Shown here in pieces: positions 1 to 7,769 of a stretch of 11,784 nucleotides of DNA (position 1 is the first letter of the stretch; every line of letters starts with the position of its first letter). The DNA lies in contig CAMNHM010000085.1 in NCBI GenBank assembly GCA_946539475.1, positions 1 through 11,784 on the forward strand, read 5' to 3'. Position numbers and translations under genes: made by a program. Source of the DNA: an uncultured Prevotellaceae bacterium. Its GTDB lineage: Bacteria; Bacteroidota; Bacteroidia; Bacteroidales; Bacteroidaceae. The notes beneath the pieces are model-generated. The model was not told where the DNA came from and made no database searches. It was given only the letters and a program-made list of their open reading frames with translations.

Positions 1-42
1 CTTCTCGATGTTCTCGCCTTCTTTTACCGGTACAATAATCAT
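1..42 (-). CDS. rpsU: 30S ribosomal protein S21, N-terminal fragment
   Basis: Reading the minus strand from the ATG at 42 gives 14 residues, MIIVPVKEGENIEK, before the window ends. This matches from memory the N-terminus of Bacteroidales ribosomal protein S21, a small basic protein of the 30S subunit (about 60-65 residues in full). The rest lies outside the window. The gene has its own well-formed promoter (121-151) and lies in the same direction as the carbohydrate operon that ends at 182. No strong Shine-Dalgarno sequence precedes the ATG, which is normal for Bacteroidota. The identification rests on 14 residues, but they are distinctive. Confidence 0.88.
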   Translation of the reverse strand, partial: MIIVPVKEGENIEK

Positions 43-120
43 ACTGTTTCTTGACTTTAATGGTTTAAATTGTTATACATGAGTGCATAATCCGGGCATA
101 GTGCACACGAATTGCGGGTG

Positions 121-151
121 CAAAGGTACAAACATTTTACGAATTCAGCAA
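121..151 (-). promoter_or_regulatory. Promoter of rpsU (Bacteroidota primary sigma type)
   Basis: On the minus strand a -7 box TACCTTTG (128-121) is preceded by TTG (151-149) with a 20-base spacer. This fits the Bacteroidota consensus TTG-N19/20-TAnnTTTG. Initiation would fall near 115, giving a leader of about 70 bases for rpsU. The promoter begins about 30 bases past the stop codon of the upstream CAZyme gene. Confidence 0.75.
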
Positions 152-181
152 GTTTTTTGCCGATTTTTTGCCTTTTCCACG

Positions 182-3100
182 TCACATTCGTAACTTCTTC
201 AGTCTCAGCAGGGCTTCCAGATAGTAATAGTCAGCATATATGATGCTTGCGTCGATCTCACTGCCAGCAGGCCGATGCCCTGTGCTATGCTGTAGAAAGG
301 CGACATTTTTCAGACCACTCTGATAGCGAGGGGTGCTCAAGTCAGCAAGCATGTTCACGGCAGCCTGATAATAGGCAGCATCTACCGTCTTATCGCCTAC
401 GACCTCCTTGTTTGCGTCGTCGACATACTGGCACAACTCCAGAAGAGCACTGGCAACGACGCAGGCAGCAGAAGCATCCTTCTGCTTCGTCATCTGACTT
501 CTGTCGACAGGTGCGTCCATATCCCACAGCGGCACCCAGTCGTCGCTCGTCGCCTTCAGCCGTCTGAGATAGACATCGGCTACTTTTCTTGCGAAATCCA
601 GGAATCGCCGATCTTTGGTAAAGCGATATACCACCGTATAGCCGTAGATAGCCCACGCCTGTCCCCTACTCCACATCGACTGATCGGCATAGCCTTGATG
701 AGTGACTCCGTGTATGAAGTGCCCGTCGAGCGTATCGTACACAGCGACATGATACGACGACCCATCTTCACGGAAGTGGTTGCGCATGGTCGTCTCAGCA
801 TGACGGACGGCCATGTCGCGCAGTCTGTGGCTGCCAGGACGCTGTTCATCAGCCCAGAACAGCAGTTCAAGGTTCATCATGTTGTCCATGATGGTGTTAT
901 GTCCCCCGTAGTCTTTGACGTGACGTGGCCAACTGAGCATTGTCCCTACCCTGTCGTTGAACAGCGTAGCCAGCGTGTCGGCAGCCTGTAGGGCAATCCT
1001 CCGATAGCGCTCATCCTTCGTCTGCTCATATCCCTTCAAGAAGGAATTGATCATGATAAAACCCAGGTCGTGGTCGAAAGCCGGCTGACTGGCAAGCGGT
1101 GCCAGCACGTCCGTATATCCCTCCGCCGCCTTATGCACTGCCTCACTTGTCGTCAGTCCATAGTCCATCCACAGGATGCCGGGCCAGAATCCTGAACACC
1201 ACTCCTCAGCCTTCGCCTTACGCAGGTTCCACTGCTCCTCGCCATCGAGAATATTTCGGGGCATCATCGTGAAATCATAAGGTCTGAGCGTCTCCAGCGC
1301 CCGTCCCACCTTGCTGGCGCAATAGGCCAGAGGCAGATCAGGATTGAAGCTGCCGTCAGACCGTGTGAAGACAACGTTCTCCACATGATTGCCCACGAAC
1401 ATCGGAACATAGTCGGCAGTGCTGTACCAGCGTGGTTTCCCAGCCATATCGTCAGTGATAAGGCGCCCGTTGATCTTCAGGTTCTCGAACACGATATTCT
1501 TCACCTTTCGATTCTCGTCGTATCCTGCCATCACCGACATGTACGGCGTTTCTCCATAGTAGCGTATATTCCTGAAGGTCACATTGTCGACCCCCCGACC
1601 TGGTGCAGTACAGTATTTCGGGTTATAGCCCACCTTCACCTGCAGCAGGCACCCCTGATAGATCTGCTCGATACGGATATTGTCGAAGACAACATCACGC
1701 ACCAGATTATTGTCGCCACAGTTGATGGCCATGCATCCCTGATAGTCCACCTGTGGCTCTGCCTGACAGAGGATGTCGATGTTCTCATAGCGCAGCTGCT
1801 CGATGGTGTCGCCTCGCTCCGAATTTCCATGTATGCCTATGAAGATAGGGTGTGCCACGTCAGCCCACAGCGTAGAATTTCGCATGTGGATATTCCGGGC
1901 TGAGCCACTGAACCCCTTGCGCGTAGCGTATGCCGTGGTGCAATCATCGCTGTTGCGACAGAAGACACGGTCGTAGAGCACATTGCTCGATGCGAAGACA
2001 TTCAGCCCGTCGCCCCATCCTGGATGCGAGATGCTGCGCACGTCGTGAAGGGTCACCCCGTCAGACCCTCCCACAGGACAGGTGTTGAGCACCATTCCGT
2101 CAATCAGCACATTCTTCGACCGATGAACGTGGCATCCCTCGAGACCGTTGGCAGGCCTGGCTATGCCACGTCCCAGGATGCTGACGTTCTCTGCGTCCTC
2201 AATGGCAAGAGTTCCAGTAAAATAGCTGCCGCCAGCGAGGTAGACCGTCGTGTTCGAAGGCACACGAATCGTCTCTTCCGTGTACAGTCCAGGCTCGTAG
2301 CTGATGAAATTCCTGCCTTGCTTCGAAGCCTCTCTCCTAGCCTCTTCCACGCCTACTGGCGGCTTCGACGTGAAGAGCAGCAGGTTGTTGGTGATGTCGC
2401 CGTCGAACTCCACGCTGACGTTCTCTGGCTGGAAGAGCAGGAACTGCAGCGTAGAGTCGTTCTGTACGTTGGCTATCACGCCACGATAGTCAGGACGTAT
2501 GCGGGCTGTCGAGTACTTTTTGTTCTTACAGACCACACGCACGAAGACATCACCCGTAAAGTCGAAGAAAGCATAGGAAATCTCGCGCACGGCATGACGA
2601 TTGATACCAACAGGGGCGTTCACCTTCGCCATGTAGGTGTCGATCCTGGTCCACTCCTCGCTGCTGCGCGGACGGATATAGACGTCATAGTCGTGTTTCA
2701 GCGGCGCACCCTGCGGCGCCTGGTAGGTGAACACCTGATGCAGTTTCTCATACTCCTTCACCTTGGGCTTTTGTCCCTTCACGATACGCCCCGTATAGGG
2801 CATCTTGAGTCCCTTCTCGCGTACATAGTGCTGATAAGGCAGCTCATAGATGTCCCACAATTTCCCACGGCTCATCTGTCCTGGCTCAGTCCACTCGCAG
2901 TAGAGTCCCGTGCAGTCCGTCCACGTCTCGAAGGGCACGTCGTAGCCCAGGTTATAGCGTGCAGTATACTCGAAGCCCTTCAGCAGGCGATTGTCGAGCG
3001 CACCCCAGAGGTCGTCGCCCTGCTGCCACGCCATCTCGCATGTCTGCGCCAGCGCCTCCAGTCCCAGCTGCACATGAGCCTGGTCGCGCCCTGTCTCCTG

Positions 3101-3646
3101 ACACTGTCCCGTCTCGCTGATATAGCGAGGCAGCGAGCCATTGTCGTTAGCATGCAGATAGTAGGCAACAGCCTGCCGATAGAGCACTGTGTCTTCAAGA
3201 AAGATGGCAGCCGCCATCCGGCAACGGTTGACGATGGCTCCCCAATTGCCGTTGGCATAGGGGCTGTCAGCATCAAACTTCTCAATCGTCGGCACGATCG
3301 CGCCTCTGACCATCGCAGCCCAGGCTTCCGTCTGATGGCTTTTCATCAGCGTCATTGCCCTGAGGAGGTCGAAGCACTGGATGAGGCACAACGGAGCATC
3401 GTGCCCGTCGAGGCGCTTCAGCGTCTGTGCGTAGGCGTTGATGATGGGCAGCGCCTCTGCTTCCTTGCCTTCCTTTGCAAAGTCGAGAGCAGCCCGCATG
3501 TCGCGCTCGCTGCCAGCTTTCGTGTTGCGATACTCGCCGTCGCGAGCCACTATCTCGTAGGGTCCTGCCATACGATAGGCCGTCTGCGACCATCCTTCAG
3601 TCGCAAATGCCAAGACGATGATTGCTATATGGAAAATCTTTTTCAT
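182..3646 (-). CDS. Secreted three-module uronic-acid polysaccharide-degrading enzyme (lyase-like toroid, GH28-like beta-helix, GH88)
   Basis: The product is 1154 residues. Residues 1-20 look like a Sec signal peptide. Residues about 45-285 match the later part of an alginate-lyase-type alpha/alpha toroid; NWG (Asn134) and RDQAH (His191) match the catalytic Asn/His motifs, but the first part of the toroid is missing compared with the upstream gene. Residues about 300-460 look like a beta-sandwich linker. Residues about 460-760 form a GH28-like right-handed beta-helix, with acidic residues in GDG (Asp546) and NSDD (Asp567, Asp568) and a GIHG histidine (606) placed like the polygalacturonase catalytic set. 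Residues about 800-1150 are GH88-like: HDLGF (Asp860) and IMDNMMN (Asp921) match the two catalytic aspartates of unsaturated glucuronyl hydrolases, and WSRGQAW (992-998) is also kept. GH88 enzymes remove 4,5-unsaturated uronate left by lyases. The start overlaps the upstream stop as ATGA. There is no C-terminal sorting tail, so a periplasmic site is likely. Domain families are solid; activity of the toroid and the substrate are inference. Confidence 0.88.
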   Translation of the reverse strand: MKKIFHIAIIVLAFATEGWSQTAYRMAGPYEIVARDGEYRNTKAGSERDMRAALDFAKEGKEAEALPIINAYAQTLKRLDGHDAPLCLIQCFDLLRAMTLMKSHQTEAWAAMVRGAIVPTIEKFDADSPYANGNWGAIVNRCRMAAAIFLEDTVLYRQAVAYYLHANDNGSLPRYISETGQCQETGRDQAHVQLGLEALAQTCEMAWQQGDDLWGALDNRLLKGFEYTARYNLGYDVPFETWTDCTGLYCEWTEPGQMSRGKLWDIYELPYQHYVREKGLKMPYTGRIVKGQKPKVKEYEKLHQVFTYQAPQGAPLKHDYDVYIRPRSSEEWTRIDTYMAKVNAPVGINRHAVREISYAFFDFTGDVFVRVVCKNKKYSTARIRPDYRGVIANVQNDSTLQFLLFQPENVSVEFDGDITNNLLLFTSKPPVGVEEARREASKQGRNFISYEPGLYTEETIRVPSNTTVYLAGGSYFTGTLAIEDAENVSILGRGIARPANGLEGCHVHRSKNVLIDGMVLNTCPVGGSDGVTLHDVRSISHPGWGDGLNVFASSNVLYDRVFCRNSDDCTTAYATRKGFSGSARNIHMRNSTLWADVAHPIFIGIHGNSERGDTIEQLRYENIDILCQAEPQVDYQGCMAINCGDNNLVRDVVFDNIRIEQIYQGCLLQVKVGYNPKYCTAPGRGVDNVTFRNIRYYGETPYMSVMAGYDENRKVKNIVFENLKINGRLITDDMAGKPRWYSTADYVPMFVGNHVENVVFTRSDGSFNPDLPLAYCASKVGRALETLRPYDFTMMPRNILDGEEQWNLRKAKAEEWCSGFWPGILWMDYGLTTSEAVHKAAEGYTDVLAPLASQPAFDHDLGFIMINSFLKGYEQTKDERYRRIALQAADTLATLFNDRVGTMLSWPRHVKDYGGHNTIMDNMMNLELLFWADEQRPGSHRLRDMAVRHAETTMRNHFREDGSSYHVAVYDTLDGHFIHGVTHQGYADQSMWSRGQAWAIYGYTVVYRFTKDRRFLDFARKVADVYLRRLKATSDDWVPLWDMDAPVDRSQMTKQKDASAACVVASALLELCQYVDDANKEVVGDKTVDAAYYQAAVNMLADLSTPRYQSGLKNVAFLQHSTGHRPAGSEIDASIIYADYYYLEALLRLKKLRM

Positions 3647-6600
3647 CTCACAAACTTCTTACCATCCTTAATATATACTCCACGCTGGGGTGCACCTTTC
3701 ATGCGGCGCCCCATAAGGTCGACATACCCACTTGTCTCGACTGTCGCCGACTGGACATCGCCTACTGACTCTGGCACCACAGCCACAAACTCGAAAGGAA
3801 AATCCTGAGGCGAGGATTGCTGTTGGATGGTCACGCTGCCGTCATCGTTCACCGTCCAGTATTTGGCTGAGTTGCCAGTCCCCGTATGAAGGGCGTAGCG
3901 TTCGAGTCCCTTTGCCCTGTCGAGTAGGAAGAGCGTGACAGCCACTGCCGAGGCATTGCCCGTGGTGCCCAGCCCCGTGCTGTCAGACAAGCACGTGAAC
4001 GAGTGGCGCGTATTGCTGGCCTTCACGCTCCACACCTGGCTGTCGTCCTGTCGCTGAGGGGCGAACGTCACTGGCTGCTGCACGCCATTGGCAGTCAGGT
4101 AGGTATTGCTTGCTACGTGTCTGATCATATAGTTGCCTTCAGGCATAATGGCGTTTTCCGAATCCTTCACGAACACCTCGAAGCTGACCGTCTCCACCCT
4201 CTCGCCCACACGAGCCTGAACAGTATAAATGCCTGACTGCTCGACGGAGGGTATGCGCAGCGTTGAGCCCGTCGACCCGTCGCTCCATTGATAGTCAACC
4301 TTGCCGAGAGCCCTGGGGACATATAGCTGCAGGGCAACATTGTCGCCTGCCTTTGCCACGATCATGGTCTGGTCGGCAAGGGTAGTGCCGTTGCTGATGA
4401 TACGTGGCTGCGAAAGTCTGACGTTCAGACGGAACCTAGCCAGCTCCTTACGCCCGCCCTGACTGACGACGTAGGCTTTCACCTCTCGCTCTGAGGCGAT
4501 TGCACCGATAGTCAGCTGACTGCCCTTGTCGCCGTTATCCCATCTGATCTCTGGCGACCACCCAGCAGCATCGCCCACGTTCAGCGTCACCTTGTCGCCA
4601 TAGAAGACTGTCGCTTCTGCCTCGCCCACAAGCTCTTGGCCCACATAGATGCTCTGACGGAGGACGCTGGGCATGCAGTCGCCCTCAGCAGCGATGGTAA
4701 ACGCCTGATGGCTCTCCACGCCGTTTTTGTTCGTGTACGTCACGCGATAGACATAGCTGTGCCCCGACTCCACCGTGATGTCCTTCGTCGACTGTCCCGT
4801 GTTCCACTGCCAGCGGCCGGTATCCTCCTCACCCTCAGGCAACTGAGGTATCAGCTTCACCTGTTTGCCGGCAGGCAGGCACTGCGTAGCCTGCACGACA
4901 TAGGTATTGCGCAGTCCGCCCAGCTCGTTGTGCAGGAGCGTCTTGCCGTCGTACTCCATCTTGGGCTGTAGCAGCGTGGGACGCTTCTCTTCGGGGCAGA
5001 GCTGCTCGTCGTAGGTGTTCATCAGCACGGAGTAGCCAAGGTGGTCGTAGGCACCGCTGGTGCCCCCCGTTCCGCCAACGTCGATGCCCATCTTCTGGTA
5101 GGCCGTCTCAGCGAAAGGCATCCTCACGCCTTTCACGCCCTCGTAGTGTCCTATGACCGTCCCCCAGTAGTTGCGCACCTGCTCGCCTGTGGCGTATGAA
5201 TTCTGCAGCCACGAGCGGCTGTCCCACCAGGCGATGCCCTTGTCGGCATAGTGATAGGGCGTCCAGGGCAGTCCGCTGACACCTTGCATGCAAGCGGCGA
5301 CGAACTCAATGCCTGCAGCCATGCGGTTGTCCATATAGGAGAAGAGATCGTCGCCCTGGTTCCATGCCATATGGCAGATGTCGACAGCCAGTCCCAGCGC
5401 CATGGCGGCATGTCCCACGTCGCGTCCTGACTCCTGCATCTGCCCTACCTTGCCATAGGCGCCCGTCTCGCCTGCCCACTCTGACGTGGTCACCACCAGA
5501 TTGCCTATGAACTCAGTCAGGCCGTCGTTCAGGATGGGGTTGGCGGTACGGGGATCCTTGAAGGTGCCCACCTGGTCGTACTTCATGAACGACATGCCTT
5601 GATTGTAGATGAAGACATCGTCGCACAAGACACCTATCGAGATCATTGCCAGGGCGTTGCACAATCCCCAGTTGCTCCAGTAGTGCCCCGGGCAGTCGCC
5701 CCATCCGCTGGGATTGTCCCACGTGCCGTTGCGCCCACGCAGGAAGTTGACGTTGCCGGGATACCAGACGGTGAGCATCCACTGCTTGAACGTCTCGAAG
5801 TCCTCTTGCGACCAGCCTTCGTAGTCGCGGACCAGCTCGGCAGCCTGGGCAAACTCATAGCCATAGAGCCCTGCTGCCAGCGCCCAGTTGCTGTCGCCGC
5901 CGACCTGCTTGCAGGTGCGTGCCCAGGCCATCAGAATGCGTACTGCCGCGTCGGCGTTGGCCTTCGTTCCTTCTATCTTCCAGCGCAGCGCATTCTGGTA
6001 AGCCATTGTTGCCCCACGCGCTGCATTGATATAGTTCTCGCCTACGCCTCCGCCGCGGACGATGGTCTCCACGGGCCACGTCTGGATGTTTGCCTGCGCA
6101 TACTCTGCGTTCTTCAGCCGCTGGTAGGCTTCCGTCACGCGTGGATTGCCCTCAGCGAGCTGCCGACGGATGCGTTCGAAGTCGGCCTCCGTGTGCAGTC
6201 CGCCAGGATGGCGGAAGCCCCGGTCAGTGTCATAGCCGTCAACGACGCCGCTGATGTCGAAGACGAATCCTTTCGACTTCCGGAACGATGTGATGGCCGC
6301 CTTCAGGTCAGTCGTATACAGGTCGAAGACAGCCTGGTTGTGGTCTCCGCTGCTGATGGCTCTCGCCACCGTCGTCATGTCGCTCAGCGTCGTCACAGCC
6401 GCCATAGGATAGTCGGCAGTATCCTGCAACAGCCCCTCTGCCTCGGCGATGGCTGCGAGCAGGCTGGCATTGTTGCCTCCGCCACCGTTGTCGTAAGCCT
6501 CGTCCAGGTCGTAGGTCTTGGCTGCCAGCTGTGCGACCTGAGCGTCGCTGAGGGCGATGTCGTACAGTCGGAAGTCAGTCACCAGCGTTCGCTTCAGGTA

Positions 6601-7236
6601 GCTGTCGCCTGAGAAGGGCGGACGCCCTATCCAGTTGTAGGCAGGTGCTGCCGTGAAGGCATTTTTCAGCAGGGGCATGTTGGCCGACTGCCTCGCGCGC
6701 GTACCGTTTATATATAGCTCCCCCTTTTTCCCCGTCTGCCTGTAGAGCATGTGCATCCACTGCCCTTTGCTGCTCTCCGCGCCTACTTCCAGTCCTGTCT
6801 CGCTGCCCCATCCGCCAGTCGACGTCGCCATACGCTGGGCGTTCAGGCGATAGGCCATATAGGGCGAGGCGGTCTGCGTGTTAGCGGCAGACTGCGAGAA
6901 GCACCACAGGAAATGGCCTGCCCCCGACAGCGAGGCCCCCTCGTCGACACGGTAATAGACTGACACAGTGAAATCTTCCAGCGAGCGCACCAGCTGTCCT
7001 GCCTGAGCCGTCATGTCGAGATAGCCTGTGGCGTTGCCCAGGTCGAGCACGCCCTGCTGCCCCATCTTCATCACTTTCGCCGCTCCCATCATCTTCGCCG
7101 AGATGCCTGACACGCGGTCTTTCACCTGTGTGCCCGTCACGTCGCTGAAGTCGAAGTGCAGCTTCAGGTGGTCGTCCTGCGACCATGCCCCACACGTCAG
7201 TACGATGAGCATTGCTAAAAGGAAAAGTCTCTTCAT
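3643..7236 (-). CDS. Secreted alginate-lyase-family polysaccharide lyase with LamG, Ig-like and ricin-like modules
   Basis: The product is 1197 residues. Residues 1-20 look like a signal peptide. About 25-240 is a LamG/concanavalin-like domain, probably sugar binding. A Gly4 linker (251-254) and a helical spacer (256-320) follow. About 340-735 is an alpha/alpha toroid of the alginate-lyase type (Pfam Alginate_lyase-like; CAZy PL38 is my best guess). SNWG (Asn522) and ESGRDVGH (His609) match the Asn/His motifs of such lyases, which cleave uronate chains by beta-elimination. Then come about three Ig-like modules (740-1022) and a ricin-like beta-trefoil region (about 1030-1150). The tail ends in VDLMGRRMKGAPQRGVYIKD plus a few basic residues, resembling the short C-terminal sorting or anchoring tails of Prevotella/Bacteroides secreted proteins. 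Cys15 lies in the signal peptide but in a poor lipobox context. This is the first gene of the operon and its stop overlaps the start of the next. The lyase call is good; family number and substrate (alginate, glucuronan or another polyuronate) are not settled. Confidence 0.85.
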   Translation of the reverse strand: MKRLFLLAMLIVLTCGAWSQDDHLKLHFDFSDVTGTQVKDRVSGISAKMMGAAKVMKMGQQGVLDLGNATGYLDMTAQAGQLVRSLEDFTVSVYYRVDEGASLSGAGHFLWCFSQSAANTQTASPYMAYRLNAQRMATSTGGWGSETGLEVGAESSKGQWMHMLYRQTGKKGELYINGTRARQSANMPLLKNAFTAAPAYNWIGRPPFSGDSYLKRTLVTDFRLYDIALSDAQVAQLAAKTYDLDEAYDNGGGGNNASLLAAIAEAEGLLQDTADYPMAAVTTLSDMTTVARAISSGDHNQAVFDLYTTDLKAAITSFRKSKGFVFDISGVVDGYDTDRGFRHPGGLHTEADFERIRRQLAEGNPRVTEAYQRLKNAEYAQANIQTWPVETIVRGGGVGENYINAARGATMAYQNALRWKIEGTKANADAAVRILMAWARTCKQVGGDSNWALAAGLYGYEFAQAAELVRDYEGWSQEDFETFKQWMLTVWYPGNVNFLRGRNGTWDNPSGWGDCPGHYWSNWGLCNALAMISIGVLCDDVFIYNQGMSFMKYDQVGTFKDPRTANPILNDGLTEFIGNLVVTTSEWAGETGAYGKVGQMQESGRDVGHAAMALGLAVDICHMAWNQGDDLFSYMDNRMAAGIEFVAACMQGVSGLPWTPYHYADKGIAWWDSRSWLQNSYATGEQVRNYWGTVIGHYEGVKGVRMPFAETAYQKMGIDVGGTGGTSGAYDHLGYSVLMNTYDEQLCPEEKRPTLLQPKMEYDGKTLLHNELGGLRNTYVVQATQCLPAGKQVKLIPQLPEGEEDTGRWQWNTGQSTKDITVESGHSYVYRVTYTNKNGVESHQAFTIAAEGDCMPSVLRQSIYVGQELVGEAEATVFYGDKVTLNVGDAAGWSPEIRWDNGDKGSQLTIGAIASEREVKAYVVSQGGRKELARFRLNVRLSQPRIISNGTTLADQTMIVAKAGDNVALQLYVPRALGKVDYQWSDGSTGSTLRIPSVEQSGIYTVQARVGERVETVSFEVFVKDSENAIMPEGNYMIRHVASNTYLTANGVQQPVTFAPQRQDDSQVWSVKASNTRHSFTCLSDSTGLGTTGNASAVAVTLFLLDRAKGLERYALHTGTGNSAKYWTVNDDGSVTIQQQSSPQDFPFEFVAVVPESVGDVQSATVETSGYVDLMGRRMKGAPQRGVYIKDGKKFVR

Positions 7237-7300
7237 TAGTTAGCGTTGTTAGTTAGTTCTGCTATTGCTGTATGCTTTCGTCTAAGCGAAAAGTTTGCTG

Positions 7301-7327
7301 CAAAGATACAATTATTTTCTCAATCAA
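7301..7327 (-). promoter_or_regulatory. Probable promoter of the CAZyme operon
   Basis: The minus strand has a good -7 box TATCTTTG (7308-7301), about 65 bases before the ATG at 7236. The upstream element is weak: the nearest TTG (7327-7325) is only 16 bases away instead of 19-20. A weak -33 would fit a promoter that needs an activator, but that is inference. Confidence 0.55.
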
Positions 7328-7384
7328 CCATACATAATGCCTGTTTTTTTGCAATCTAACAGATTTCGTGCAGGGGTCGAATAG

Positions 7385-7404
7385 CAAGGGGGGTTGCCCC
7401 CTTG
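7385..7404. repeat. Perfect 8-bp G/C-rich inverted repeat
   Basis: CAAGGGGG (7385-7392) and CCCCCTTG (7397-7404) are perfect inverted copies around a GTTG loop. It lies upstream of both divergent promoters, so it is unlikely to terminate either gene. Neither side has a clean T-run. It could be a protein-binding site or a relic of a mobile repeat; nothing in the sequence decides this. Confidence 0.6.
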
Positions 7405-7450
7405 TCTCCTCGTATAAGCCAGAGGATGCTCACACCATAACAAAAAAAGG

Positions 7451-7604
7451 TTGTCAGCGCCCGCTGACAATATCGTCACCGCACGCTGCAATTATTGTCA
7501 GCGGCCGCTGGCAATATCGTCACCGCACGCTGCCAATCTGAGAGCTGCCTGTTCTCTCCCTGAAAGCTGCCTGATTTCTCCCTATGAACTGCCACTTTTC
7601 TCCC
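7451..7604. repeat. Degenerate 22-base tandem repeat array, seven units
   Basis: Seven consecutive 22-base units fill 154 bases. Units 1-4 (7451-7538) form two copies of a 44-base pair-unit that agree at 39 of 44 positions, and within each pair the halves also resemble each other (16 of 22 for the first pair). Units 5-7 (7539-7560, 7561-7582, 7583-7604) form a second family ending in CTCCC; the first two agree at 19 of 22. Units 1 and 3 are palindromes (7451-7470 perfect with a 2-base centre; 7495-7514 with one mismatched pair). The array lies between two divergent promoters. The period is not a multiple of three, so a coding role is unlikely. Its function is unknown. Confidence 0.8.
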
Positions 7605-7702
7605 TAAGGCCATAGCACGCCCCGCATGACACCACCAGTCTCTCGCGCGCGTACATTAAATAATAAACTTCACGCACAAGACTCAATTTTTTTGTTGGAC
7701 GC

Positions 7703-7733
7703 TTGCATATCAGATAAAATATTTGTAACTTTG
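7703..7733 (+). promoter_or_regulatory. Promoter of the beta-barrel gene
   Basis: TTG (7703-7705), a 20-base spacer and TAACTTTG (7726-7733) match the Bacteroidota promoter consensus. Initiation near 7739 gives a leader of about 30 bases before the ATG at 7770. This also argues against the earlier in-frame ATG at 7626, which would lie upstream of the promoter. Confidence 0.78.
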
Positions 7734-7769
7734 CATCATCATTGCAAACTGAAGAGAATCATAGACGAC

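Larger units (their letters stand above)
7237..7769. other. Divergent intergenic region with repeats
   Basis: This 533-base stretch separates the CAZyme operon (minus) from the beta-barrel gene (plus). I see no credible gene in it. It holds the operon promoter (7301-7327), a G/C hairpin (7385-7404), a 22-base repeat array (7451-7604) and the beta-barrel gene promoter (7703-7733). The part between 7605 and 7700 shows nothing else that I recognise. Confidence 0.7.

Noticed and set aside
2024..3808. Long plus-strand open frame of 594 codons
   Set aside because: It lies antisense to the two CAZyme genes, crosses their junction, and its translation shows no domain or signal, whereas the minus-strand frames show clear enzyme motifs throughout.
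5599..6612. Plus-strand open frame of 337 codons
   Set aside because: It is antisense to the lyase gene; its Val/Ala/Arg-rich product is typical of shadows opposite a GC-rich gene.
3643..7236. Lipoprotein signal at Cys15 of the lyase
   Set aside because: The residues before it (VLT) do not make a good lipobox, and a normal Sec signal peptide fits better.
7451..7604. CRISPR array
   Set aside because: The units are contiguous and degenerate, with no unique spacers of constant length, and no cas gene is present.
7626..7769. N-terminal extension of the beta-barrel gene from the ATG at 7626
   Set aside because: It would start upstream of a good promoter at 7703-7733, and the extra 48 residues precede a perfect signal peptide.
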